From Bacteroidetes bacterium OLB12 (GTDB lineage: Bacteria; Bacteroidota; Bacteroidia; Cytophagales; Cyclobacteriaceae), in NCBI GenBank assembly GCA_001567185.1, contig LNFR01000081.1:1-64000 (forward strand): DNA of 64,000 bases, written 5' to 3'. The stretch's first letter is position 1. The number at the start of each line of letters is the position of its first letter. This document shows, piece after piece, positions 10,495-18,940 of the stretch. Under the pieces are notes generated by a model that was given only the letters and a program-made list of their open reading frames with translations, was not told the origin of the DNA and searched no databases. A program made the position numbers and the translations under genes.

Positions 10495-10984
10495 GGGCAG
10501 AATTTTTGAAAGAAGAAGCAGTAAGTGCGGCACCAATCAGGCAAATCAATAACAATACACCTCCAATTTCAAAGGGGGCTGCATAGTCTGTAAAAAGCGC
10601 TACACCCAACGGCTTTAGTTCTTTTTCGGTGGCAGGTGTTTTTAAGAATGTTGTTTGATGATAGGCGAACAACAAAATTTTAGCAATGATGACTGAAAGA
10701 ATAAAACCTGCTACCCGGTGGTGTGATTCAACCTGTAGGGCTTTGCCTTGTATGCGGTTGGTTACTACCATAGCAAATACAATCAGCACCAGTACACCCC
10801 CGGCATAAATCAGAATTTGCGTAATGGCCAGAAAGTCTGCCTGCAGTACTCCATAAATTCCGGCCAATGAAAGTAAGCAGGCTAACAATGCCAATGCTGC
10901 ATAAAACACATGGCGCACAAACACCAGGGTAATGGCACTTGCTGCTGCGGTTCCGCCTAACAGATAGAGTATGATTTGCTCCAT
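10487..10984 (-). CDS. nuoJ: NADH-quinone oxidoreductase subunit J
   Basis: 165 residues, five predicted transmembrane segments, normal length for NuoJ (complex I membrane arm). Recognised by position between nuoI and nuoK and by the conserved ADFLAITQILIYAGGVLVLIVFAMVV stretch, which contains the pi-bulge helix region. ATG 10984 lies 2 bp after the nuoI stop codon begins (TAA at 10986-10988, one base between). Ends with an 8-base overlap into nuoK. Confidence 0.94.
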   Translation of the reverse strand: MEQIILYLLGGTAAASAITLVFVRHVFYAALALLACLLSLAGIYGVLQADFLAITQILIYAGGVLVLIVFAMVVTNRIQGKALQVESHHRVAGFILSVIIAKILLFAYHQTTFLKTPATEKELKPLGVALFTDYAAPFEIGGVLLLICLIGAALTASSFKNSAHD

Positions 10985-10985
10985 T

Positions 10986-11634
10986 TTAAGGTTTAGGTTG
11001 TGTTGGTGTAGTAAGCTTTGGCTTTATAACCGCTGCCGGTTTTGCTGTAGAGGCAGTTGCGGCTGTGGTTTGCGCTTTTGTTTGTTGGTGATCGGCCCAT
11101 TCCTTTTTTCGTTGCTCAATTTCGTCCACCGTCATATTGCCGAAACCAAAATTATGCTTGGTAATGTCAAACGTAGCGAAATCATATTCTTTCGTCATGG
11201 TGAGACTTTCGGTTGGACAAACAGTAGTACACAATCCGCAAAAGCAACATTTGGCCATGTCAATATCAAACACAGCAGCATAAATGCGTTTGCTGGTTCC
11301 GTCTGAAGTTTTCCCAAATTCTTCAGGCGACCGAATGGGCTCTATGATGATGCAATCTTACCGGGCAAATTTTAGCGCACTTATCGCATACAATGCAATC
11401 TTCAATTTCATTGTGCAATTTATAGCGGCCATTGTCGGGCACGGGAATAGTTTCGTGGGGGTATTGTACGGTAACGATGCCTTGTTGTGCATCAAAGTAT
11501 CCGGGTTGGGTAATATCCACCGGTTTTTTGCTTTTGCGCGACCGAAGGATGTGCTTAAAGGTTAATAACAGCCCGTGTGTTAAGGTTTTAACAGCAGCGC
11601 GAAGGTTACTCCAGTAAGATCGTTTTTTTTGCAT
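10986..11634 (-). CDS. nuoI: NADH-quinone oxidoreductase subunit I, one frameshift
   Basis: Ferredoxin-like complex I subunit carrying clusters N6a and N6b; it passes electrons from NuoG to NuoB. The first [4Fe-4S] motif is CIVCDKCAKICP, and the second is CCFCGLCTTVCP further on. Between them one extra base at 11358-11359 (TT, should be T) breaks the frame; removed, the protein reads KICPVDCIIIEPIRSPEEFGK and continues in one piece for about 216 residues. The C-terminus has a low-complexity tail rich in Ala, Thr, Pro and Lys after QQTKAQTT, absent from E. coli NuoI. A histidine kinase gene lies immediately upstream. Confidence 0.88.
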
Positions 11635-11679
11635 GCGCGATGGCGGAGCCTGTTTGTTATTGGGCTATCCTTCAATCAA

Positions 11680-11687
11680 CAAAAATA
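11680..11687 (-). promoter_or_regulatory. Possible -7 promoter box upstream of nuoI
   Basis: On the minus strand the bases read TATTTTTG, which fits the Bacteroidota -7 consensus TAnnTTTG. It lies 45 bases upstream of the nuoI ATG in the 74-bp gap after the kinase gene. No clear -33 TTTG is visible at the usual distance. If active, it would let nuoI-N be transcribed without nuoH and the kinase. Confidence 0.35.
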
Positions 11688-11708
11688 GAAGTAAAAAGGT
11701 TACGCTGG

Positions 11709-13733
11709 TTATGCTTTGCGCAACGTAAAATAAAAAGTGCTGCCAACGCCCACCTGGCTTTCCAACCAAATGGTGCCCCCGTTTTTCTCAACAAACTCTT
11801 TGCAGAGAATAAGCCCCAGGCCGGTACCTTTTTCGTTGGCGGTGCCACGTGTGCTGTAGCCCATTGTTTTTTCGAACAGAATACGTTGAACTTCGGGCTG
11901 AATTCCTACACCAAAATCGCGAACAGCAATGGTTATCCAATCATTTTTTTCGGTGGTAAAAATCTCGATGTTGCCCCCGGCTTTGGAAAATTTAATCGCA
12001 TTAAGAATAAGGTTCCGCAGGATCAGGTTTAACATGTTTAAATCGCTCCAGACATACGTATTTGGCGGTACGTTGTTAATGAGTTTCATCTCTTTCAGAT
12101 TCAGAGACAACAGGAGGTTAAAGTTTTCGGTTACTAATGCAGAAAGTTCAATTTTTTCGGGTTGAATTTTAAGTTTGTCCATTTGCAGCAATGCCCAATC
12201 CAACAGGTTGTTGATAAGCGTGCGGGTATGATTAAACTGGGTTCGTAGTTCTTTGGTGAGTGTAACAAATTCCTCGCGGGTAATATTATCGCCATCCATC
12301 AGGTTAAGGATTCCCAAAAGAGCATTGATGGGCGAACGTAAATCGTGCGATATGATAGAGAAGAATTTATCTTTTACCTGGTTGAGTTGTTCCAGTTCTT
12401 CTTTTCTTTTGTTGATTTCTTCCTGGTGTTCAATCAATAGCTTATTGATCTTAATTCTACGCTGGCCGCTTCGGTAAACGGTAAACAACAGGATGATGGT
12501 GAGGGCAACTACTACCACCAGGATATTCCTCAGAAATTCTTCGCGTTTGATTTCTTTAAGCTGATCGGAGGTAGCCTTGCTGAGGGTAGCGATTTCGAGA
12601 TCTTTATTTTCTGTTTGAAAGCGAAGTTGATCCTGAAAGATTCTTTCAATCATATCCTGGCTAAACAAAGAATCTTCCAGTAGTTTGTACGTTTTGTGAT
12701 ACTCGAGGGCTGCTTTAAAATCACCTTTGCGTTCGGCAAGGGCTGATAAATGTTTGTTGCAATTAATGCTCATTTTGTAAGCATTGAAATTTTTTGCGGT
12801 TAACAAGCTGCTTTCAATTTTTTTCTGAGCTTCATCCAGAAGGCCTTGTTCAATCAGTACTTCACTTATACCCAAATCAACCTCGGCAACACCAAATTCA
12901 TTGTTGGTGCTTTGGTAAATACGCGCAGCTGAATCGTACGTGGCTAATGCTTTTTCAAATTGGCGGGTGGCAAGATACAGTCGGGCCAAATTTTTGAGTA
13001 CCCGGGGTTCCAGTACGGTAATTTTTCTGGCTCTTGTATTTTTCAATGCCTTGGTCAGGTTTTCTTTTGCTTTTTTAAAGTCTTTTTTGCGCAGAAAAAC
13101 ATCGCCCACCGCATCCTGGTTATAGGGCAATCCGTCCAGATCACCCACAGCTTCACTAATCCGTGTAGCTACATCAAAATGATCTAATGCCAGGTCGTAC
13201 TGGCCTAATTCAGTAAGCACGGTGCCTATGTTGTAAATAGCAACAGTCATTTTTAATGAATCGTCAATGGCCCGGGCAACGCGGTATGATTGGGTGAAAT
13301 AATAATAGGCCTCATCGTATTTGCCTAAATCGCTATAATCGTTACCTAAAAAATTGAGGGTTTCGGCAATAGAAGCACTATCACGTTGTTCAATAACCAT
13401 TTGTAAATTCTGGTTATCAAACTTCATAGCCCGGCTGTAGTCGCCACTAATGGTGGCCAGAAATCCTTCCTGTCCGTAAACTATTATTTTGGCCCATGTC
13501 CAGTCCTTGGCTTCGGCCAACGTAAGAGCCTGATCTGAAAATTGCTTTGCCTTGCTAAAATTTTTGTACTGATAGGTTTGCGACAATTCAATCATTAATT
13601 TGAACCGCAACGAATCGTTTTTTGTGTTGTGCAGTACATTTTCGAGGCTATCGGCATTCTGGCGTGCAAGTGCGTTGCCACTGGTTAACACCGTGCAGAT
13701 GGTGATTAAAGCTATTTTATAAACGCACTTCAT
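11709..13733 (-). CDS. TPR-containing sensor histidine kinase within the nuo operon
   Basis: 674 residues. An N-terminal signal peptide (MKCVYKIALITICTVL) is followed by about seven tetratricopeptide repeats in the periplasm. Next come one transmembrane helix around residue 400 (NILVVVVALTIILLF), a coiled coil, a HisKA domain with phospho-acceptor His463 (SIISHDLRSP), and a HATPase with the GTGLGLILCKEF box. No receiver domain and no response regulator gene nearby, so an orphan kinase. It starts 5 bp after the nuoH stop and lies between nuoH and nuoI, where complex I operons normally have nothing. Role unknown; a link to respiration is suggested only by position. Confidence 0.93.
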   Translation of the reverse strand: MKCVYKIALITICTVLTSGNALARQNADSLENVLHNTKNDSLRFKLMIELSQTYQYKNFSKAKQFSDQALTLAEAKDWTWAKIIVYGQEGFLATISGDYSRAMKFDNQNLQMVIEQRDSASIAETLNFLGNDYSDLGKYDEAYYYFTQSYRVARAIDDSLKMTVAIYNIGTVLTELGQYDLALDHFDVATRISEAVGDLDGLPYNQDAVGDVFLRKKDFKKAKENLTKALKNTRARKITVLEPRVLKNLARLYLATRQFEKALATYDSAARIYQSTNNEFGVAEVDLGISEVLIEQGLLDEAQKKIESSLLTAKNFNAYKMSINCNKHLSALAERKGDFKAALEYHKTYKLLEDSLFSQDMIERIFQDQLRFQTENKDLEIATLSKATSDQLKEIKREEFLRNILVVVVALTIILLFTVYRSGQRRIKINKLLIEHQEEINKRKEELEQLNQVKDKFFSIISHDLRSPINALLGILNLMDGDNITREEFVTLTKELRTQFNHTRTLINNLLDWALLQMDKLKIQPEKIELSALVTENFNLLLSLNLKEMKLINNVPPNTYVWSDLNMLNLILRNLILNAIKFSKAGGNIEIFTTEKNDWITIAVRDFGVGIQPEVQRILFEKTMGYSTRGTANEKGTGLGLILCKEFVEKNGGTIWLESQVGVGSTFYFTLRKA

Positions 13734-13738
13734 TTAAT

Positions 13739-14821
13739 TCACAAAAGCCAGAGTTTCCACAGGGCACAAACCAAAAGTAATATAAAACCAATAGGAGTAA
13801 GAAATTTCCAGCTTAAAGATGTTAGTTGATCGATGCGGATGCGTGGATAAGTCCACCGTATCCAAATCTGAACTGCAACCAGCGTAAATGTTTTAAATAC
13901 CAGCCAGAAAATACCCCATACCTGTATGGAGATGGTTCCGGGCTGGCCGGTTGTCCAGGCAGCAAATGGTATGCTTCCCAGGTTAGGTAACGGGGTGTTC
14001 CAGCTTCCCCAAAAAAGAATAACACCCACAAAACTTACCAGCAACATCATGCCATACTCGGCCAGCATGATAACGGCCCACCGAAAACCAGAATATTCTG
14101 TTTGATAACCGGCCACCAGCTCAGATTCTGCTTCCGGTAAATCAAAGGGTGCGCGATTGCTTTCGGCCAGCGAAGCAATAAAAAAAACAATCCATGCAAA
14201 AAATAGTACCGGCATGCGAAACACATTCCAGGTAAGGAAGCCACCCATCGTTGAAACATCGGGCAACCCTTTTATGCCAAAAAGCGGAATAACAGTTTCT
14301 TCATTCAGAATGCCTTGTTGATAAGATATCTCCTGTAAATCGAGTGATTGAGCTAACACACAAACACAAAGCACGGAGATACTTAAAGGAACTTCATAAG
14401 AAATAATCTGCGCTACTGAACGCATGGTGCCCAACATGCTGTATTTGTTATTAGAAGCCCAGCCGGCAATAATAATTCCGATTACATCCAGCGAAATAAC
14501 AGCCAGCAGAAAAAATAAAGCCGATGAGAATCCAAAACTCCATTCGGCCGAAAGCGGCAGCACGCTAAACCCTAAAAAGATAGGAACAAAAATAAAAAGA
14601 GGGGCCGCTTTAAAAAGAAACCGGTTGGCAGTTGCCGGAACAAGATCTTCCTTTTGCAACAACTTTAACAGATCGGCAACGGTTTGCAGGATGCCGTAAT
14701 ACCCAACTTCCATGGGGCCAAGCCGATCTTGCATAAAGGCCGAAATCTTACGCTCGGCATAAACCACCACAATGGTATAGAATACCAGAAAAGGCAATAC
14801 AAATAGCAAGGTGGTGAACAC
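13739..14821 (-). CDS. nuoH: NADH-quinone oxidoreductase subunit H
   Basis: 360 residues, the membrane subunit that forms the quinone chamber with NuoB and NuoD. Conserved stretches seen: AERKISAFMQDRLGP at the N-terminus and, in the second half, the quinone-loop segment ESNRAPFDLPEAESELVAGYQTEYSG. It is the first gene of this nuo segment; upstream is the divergent fabI, so nuoA-G must be elsewhere in the genome. Intact. Confidence 0.95.
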   Translation of the reverse strand: MFTTLLFVLPFLVFYTIVVVYAERKISAFMQDRLGPMEVGYYGILQTVADLLKLLQKEDLVPATANRFLFKAAPLFIFVPIFLGFSVLPLSAEWSFGFSSALFFLLAVISLDVIGIIIAGWASNNKYSMLGTMRSVAQIISYEVPLSISVLCVCVLAQSLDLQEISYQQGILNEETVIPLFGIKGLPDVSTMGGFLTWNVFRMPVLFFAWIVFFIASLAESNRAPFDLPEAESELVAGYQTEYSGFRWAVIMLAEYGMMLLVSFVGVILFWGSWNTPLPNLGSIPFAAWTTGQPGTISIQVWGIFWLVFKTFTLVAVQIWIRWTYPRIRIDQLTSLSWKFLTPIGFILLLVCALWKLWLL

Positions 14822-14930
14822 AGGCTTTAGGTTTTGGGCTTAAATTTCTGCTTTTAATTTGAGATATATACTTCCGAAAATGGAAAAAATCATACATCGG
14901 GCCATTGAATGGCAATGCACAGGAAATTTG

Positions 14931-14938
14931 TAATATTG
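14931..14938 (+). promoter_or_regulatory. Possible -7 box for fabI
   Basis: TAATATTG, one mismatch to TAnnTTTG, 25 bases before the fabI ATG in the 142-bp gap between divergent nuoH and fabI. A TTG at 14905-14907 could serve as -33. Weak evidence. Confidence 0.3.
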
Positions 14939-14963
14939 CTCAAACTTTTAAATCGTACTTGAT

Positions 14964-15773
14964 ATGGCCAATTTGCTTAAAGGAAAAAAGGGTATCATTT
15001 TCGGAGCGTTAGATGAAAATTCTATTGCCTGGAAAACAGCTTTGAAAATAAAGGAAGAAGGTGGTGAGTTTACATTAACCAATGCCCCCATTGCCCTGCG
15101 GTTGGGTACCATCAATAAACTGGCCGAAGCCTGTAATGCCCAGGTTATACCAGCCGATGCCACATCCGAAACCGACTTAGCAAATCTCTTTACCAAATCC
15201 ATGGAGGTATTGGGTGGTAAACTGGATTTTGTATTGCACTCCATCGGCATGAGCCCCAACATCCGCAAAGGCAAAGAGTATGGCGATATGAACTACGAGT
15301 GGTATTTGAAAACGCTGGATATTTCGGCCCTGTCGTTTCATAAAGTGTTGCAGGCATCAGAAAAATTAGATGCGCTAAACGAATGGGCTTCAGTAGTGGC
15401 CTTAAGTTACATTGCAGCCCAACGCGCATACCCCGATTACACCGATATGGCACAAGCCAAAGCCATGTTGGAATCTATTGCGCGCAGTTATGGCCAACGC
15501 TATGGCACCAAAAAGAAAGTGCGCGTTAACACGATTTCACAATCACCCACTAAAACCACAGCCGGTACCGGTATTTCAGGTTTTGATGTGTTCTTCGATT
15601 TTGCAGAAATGATGTCTCCATTGGGTAACGCTTCCGCGGAAGATTGCGCCAACTACATTGCTGTTATGTTCTCGGATTATACCCGCATGGTTACCATGCA
15701 AAACCTGATGCACGATGGTGGATTTTCATCATCGGGTATTACCAATAATCTGATTGAACGATTATCCAGGTAA
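14964..15773 (+). CDS. fabI: Enoyl-ACP reductase (NADH), FabI type
   Basis: 269 residues, typical. Reduces trans-2-enoyl-ACP in the last step of each fatty acid elongation round. Rossmann-fold SDR of the FabI subclass: an N-terminal glycine-rich GIIFGALDENSIAW, the HSIGMSP segment near residue 92, and the catalytic Tyr-x6-Lys in YTDMAQAK around residues 157-164. The N-terminal half carries the usual LTNAPIALR in place of a second glycine motif. Monocistronic or co-transcribed with ispE, though a repeat element lies in the 161-bp gap between them. Confidence 0.95.
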   Translation: MANLLKGKKGIIFGALDENSIAWKTALKIKEEGGEFTLTNAPIALRLGTINKLAEACNAQVIPADATSETDLANLFTKSMEVLGGKLDFVLHSIGMSPNIRKGKEYGDMNYEWYLKTLDISALSFHKVLQASEKLDALNEWASVVALSYIAAQRAYPDYTDMAQAKAMLESIARSYGQRYGTKKKVRVNTISQSPTKTTAGTGISGFDVFFDFAEMMSPLGNASAEDCANYIAVMFSDYTRMVTMQNLMHDGGFSSSGITNNLIERLSR

Positions 15774-15782
15774 AAGAGGTTG

Positions 15783-15905
15783 TCTCAAAGTCGTTTTGTC
15801 ATCGCGGATTTATTCCACGATCTTGTTTCAGTGGTACTCAAAGCGATTCCGGCATCCCGAAAAGCAGGACTGGAATGACGTACTCTCTAATTTCGACTTT
15901 GTGAT
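15783..15905. repeat. Short palindromic repeat element, copy A
   Basis: A roughly 120-bp element in the fabI-ispE gap. It has a left end TCTCAAAGTCG then TTTTGTCATCGC, and ends in GGAATGACG and CGACTTTG, so its termini form an inverted repeat (CAAAGTCG/CGACTTTG). It shares TCTCAAA, TTTGTCATCGC and TTCC(A/G)CGATCT(T/C)G in the same order with the element at 56272-56403. I infer two members of one dispersed, non-coding, MITE-like family. The element contains no gene of its own. Confidence 0.6.
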
Positions 15906-15934
15906 AAGCTCATTATTACAACCTATAAAGATAA

Positions 15935-16744
15935 ATGGTCTCGTTTCCCCATTGTAAAATTAACCTGGGCCTGCGCGTGGTGGAGAAGCGGGGCGATGGT
16001 TATCATTCAATTGAAACCTGTTTTTACCCGGTACCGCGAACCGATATACTGGAAGTAATTAAAGCCGAAGAGTTTGCTTTCACTACCTCAGGGTTACCTG
16101 TTGCCGGTTTGCCCGAACAGAATTTGTGTGTGAAGGCTTATCAATTACTGGCAAATGATTTTAAGCTGGGGCCCGTAAAAATTCATTTGCATAAAATTTT
16201 GCCAATGGGTGCGGGTGTGGGAGGTGGCTCAGCCGATGCTGCATTTATGTTGCGCACACTTAATTCACTCTTTCAACTCAAGCTTTCGCAAGAGCAATTA
16301 AAAAGTTATGCGGTAGAATTGGGTAGCGACTGCGCATTTTTTCTGCAAGACCAGCCGATGTTAGCTGAAGGCAGGGGCGAAGTACTTTCTGCTGCACCGG
16401 TTAGCCTGAAAGGGAAGTACCTTGTACTGGTAAAGCCCAATGTACATGTGGCTACAGCCGATGCTTATGCCAGTGTAGTGCCCGCCAAACCAATACATAA
16501 GTTGAGTGACATTTTGCAACAACCCATAACAAGGTGGCGTGAACAGTTAGTGAATGATTTTGAAGCTTCTATATTTAAAAAGTTTCCAGCAATTGCGGAT
16601 TTGAAAAGGCAACTCTATAATAATGGAGCGGTTTACGCCAGCATGAGTGGTTCGGGTGCATCAGTGTTTGGAATTTTTGATGCACCGGTTGATCTGCGAA
16701 GTAAGTTTAACCATGTTGATTATTGGGCCGGAACGCTTGGTTGA
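15935..16744 (+). CDS. ispE: 4-(cytidine 5'-diphospho)-2-C-methyl-D-erythritol kinase
   Basis: 269 residues, normal length. Phosphorylates CDP-methylerythritol in the non-mevalonate isoprenoid pathway. GHMP kinase fold: the N-terminal CKINLGLRVVEKRGDGYHSI is diagnostic for IspE, and the ATP-binding loop PMGAGVGGGSADAAF lies near residues 89-103. The C-terminal MSGSGASVFGIF is GHMP motif 3. Start ATG 15935 gives a very short lead before the motif, as expected. Presence implies the MEP pathway in this organism. Confidence 0.95.
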   Translation: MVSFPHCKINLGLRVVEKRGDGYHSIETCFYPVPRTDILEVIKAEEFAFTTSGLPVAGLPEQNLCVKAYQLLANDFKLGPVKIHLHKILPMGAGVGGGSADAAFMLRTLNSLFQLKLSQEQLKSYAVELGSDCAFFLQDQPMLAEGRGEVLSAAPVSLKGKYLVLVKPNVHVATADAYASVVPAKPIHKLSDILQQPITRWREQLVNDFEASIFKKFPAIADLKRQLYNNGAVYASMSGSGASVFGIFDAPVDLRSKFNHVDYWAGTLG

Positions 16745-16769
16745 GGTTTAATCAACCGCATCAACTGCG

Positions 16770-16920
16770 AAGTTTAAGTACTGCGAATAATGAATGATTT
16801 TCTCTCAGTGTCTCAGCGCCTCCGCGGTTAGTATTAACCGCAAAGTCGCTAAGGCGCAAAGTTTGTATTGCAAATAAGAAATGATTTTCTCTTAGCGTCT
16901 CAGCGCCTCCGCGGTTAGTA
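16770..16920. repeat. Tandem degenerate repeat with hairpin
   Basis: Two copies of a 40-bp unit (16794-16833 and 16881-16920, two mismatches) start 87 bp apart. Each is preceded by a related AAGTTT...TGC(G/A)AATAA segment. Between them the sequence turns back on itself: GCGGTTA GTAT TAACCGC makes a perfect 7-bp hairpin, and GCGCC pairs with GGCGC further out. It lies between convergent ispE and the EamA gene and may end transcription from both sides. The 'gcgtctcagcgcctccgcggtta' style is, from memory, common in intergenic DNA of many bacteria. Confidence 0.7.
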
Positions 16921-16943
16921 ATTGCGGTTAACACTCTGGGTGG

Positions 16944-17834
16944 TTAGGATGCCTTAGTCTGAGTCCTCTTTAAGATCGGGTAAATAATAACTGCGCCCAG
17001 CACAATGACAGTACCCAGGTAAAATTGCCAGTTCATTACCTCCTGCTGTCCGAACACGAGTAGCGCTAATACAATTCCATATACCGGTTCCAGGTTCAAT
17101 GCAAGCTGAATCATAAACACGCTGATCTTTTTGGAAAGATTAATAGAAGCTGAGAATGCATATACCGAACAGGCCCATGCCATGATAGCAATGTAAAACC
17201 AATCGAGCGTAGTAGGCACTAAGTAAAGTTGGTTCACCGCAGGAAGTTGTGTGTATAATGGCATAAACAGCAATATAAGCATACAGGCTCCCAGCATTTC
17301 GTAAAACGTAATCGCGTAAGCATTAACCCGGTGTACCAGTTTGGAGTTAATGATGCTAAACCAGGCAGCAGTTAAACCGGAGATTACACCCAACAGCAAA
17401 CCCAATGGATGTTTAAAATCGAAGGCGAGAATAATTCCCAACCCAACAAGTACCACCACACCCAATGCAATTTCAATCCCCGCAATTTTTTTTCTTTTAA
17501 GAATCGGTTCCAGGATTGCAGCCCAGAATGAACACGTTGCAAAGCCAACCAAACTGGTTGAGGGGTTGGAAATTTTTCCAGAAAGGAAAAAGGAAATCCA
17601 GTGAATGGCAACAATCAAACTGGTGGCCAGCACATTTAGCAGCAAGGTGCCTGAAATCTGGAATGATTTTTTAAACAGCCACATAACTGCGGCCATTCCA
17701 ACAGCAGCCAGCAGCGTGCGATAGAAAACCATTTCAACCGAAGGGATTGAAATAAGCTTACCCAATACAGCCGTGAAGCCCCATAAAAATACAAGGAAGT
17801 GAAGGTGAAAATAGTCGCGGGTTGTGGCAATCAC
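16944..17834 (-). CDS. EamA/DMT-superfamily transporter
   Basis: 296 residues with about ten hydrophobic helices in two EamA halves (5+5 TM), the drug/metabolite transporter plan. Such proteins export amino acids or other metabolites; the substrate cannot be inferred here. Start is GTG 17834, overlapping the lptG stop as GTGA (4 bp), so coupled translation is likely. Last gene of a tgt-lptG-eamA unit. Ends in a Lys/Thr-rich cytoplasmic tail. Confidence 0.85.
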   Translation of the reverse strand: MIATTRDYFHLHFLVFLWGFTAVLGKLISIPSVEMVFYRTLLAAVGMAAVMWLFKKSFQISGTLLLNVLATSLIVAIHWISFFLSGKISNPSTSLVGFATCSFWAAILEPILKRKKIAGIEIALGVVVLVGLGIILAFDFKHPLGLLLGVISGLTAAWFSIINSKLVHRVNAYAITFYEMLGACMLILLFMPLYTQLPAVNQLYLVPTTLDWFYIAIMAWACSVYAFSASINLSKKISVFMIQLALNLEPVYGIVLALLVFGQQEVMNWQFYLGTVIVLGAVIIYPILKRTQTKAS

Positions 17835-18930
17835 CGGGGAACATATTTATACATACCTAATGAAATAAGAATAAATACCCCATTGGGTAACCACGCAGCC
17901 AGAAAGGGTGGGAGCGAGCCCGTTTCGGCAAAGGTGCGTGTCATGGTAAAGAACAAAATGAAAATAAAAGAAAGCAGGAACCCGAGGGCAATCTGAAATC
18001 CGGTTCCACCCCGGCTTTTGCGCGAGGAAACCAACGCGCCCATAAATACCAATACAAAAATGGTAAAGGGTATGGCATAACGGATTTGCTTTTCGGTTTC
18101 ATACACTTCTACTCCAGTGCTTCCGCGAAAGCGCATTTTTTCAATTTGCTCTGTAAGTTCCCGGATGGTCATACCATCGTAACCCCGGTCGGTGGCTTCA
18201 AAATCTTTGGGTGTAACAGCCAGCGTGGTATCCATTGTATCGCCACGCGATGCGAGTTGGATGGTTGTGCCACTGGGTCTGATTCTGAATATGCTATCGA
18301 TGGGTTTGTGTTTCCAGTATCGGAGTGTCCATTTGTTTTTGGTTGTATCCCAACGAATGTTTTCGGCTGTTAATTTTTCAACCAGGCGGTTGCTGTCAAA
18401 ACGCTCCAGTGTAAATTGATGGCCCACCCGTGTTTGGCTGCTAAAGTTTTGAATGAAGAGATACACATTGGGTTCAATCTGCATGTGGATGTTCGTTCGG
18501 CTTGTCAGGTTGTTCTTCTTAAAATACTGCATCTCAAACTCGATTCGTTCGCGGTTTGATTTTGGAATTACCCACCCGTTCAAATAAAAACTAAGGCCTG
18601 CAATGATAAAGGCTGCAACAAAATAGGGAACCAAAAATCTTCTGAAACTAACACCGCTGCTCAGGATGGCAATAATTTCCGTATGCGCGGCCATGCGCGA
18701 GGTAACATAAACAATGGTAATAAATACAGTAATGGGTGAGATGAGGCCCGCAATCCAGGGAATAAAATCTCCGTAATAACCTAAGATGCGAGCTGTACTC
18801 AGGTTATTAACTACAAACTTGTCTATCTTTTCGGTTACATCAATAACAGTAATAATGGCTACCAGAATCAGCACCACATAAAAGAATGTAGCCAGAATTT
18901 TTTAATGATATACCGATCCAGAATAGTCAT
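17831..18930 (-). CDS. LptF/LptG family LPS export permease, one frameshift
   Basis: YjgP/YjgQ family permease of the Lpt ATP-driven LPS transport machine: six TM helices and a large periplasmic beta-jellyroll domain in the middle (residues about 120-270). The open frame begins at 18877, inside the first helix. The true N-terminus is ATG 18930, MTILDRYIIKK, which joins after a run of six T at 18898-18903 if the run is seven, giving KKILATFFYVVLILV. Repaired length about 366. The gene is essential in LPS-bearing bacteria, so the break is read as a sequencing error. Tgt ends 10 bp upstream. Confidence 0.87.
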
Positions 18931-18940
18931 TCAAACAAAA

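Noticed and set aside
5280-11634. Programmed ribosomal frameshifting in nuoN, nuoK and nuoI
   Set aside because: The sites differ, several are not slippery sequences, and both directions of shift occur; sequencing error explains all of them.
16770-16920. Repeated 40-bp unit as a CRISPR array
   Set aside because: Only two copies, the spacing segment is itself related and palindromic, and there are no cas genes in the window.
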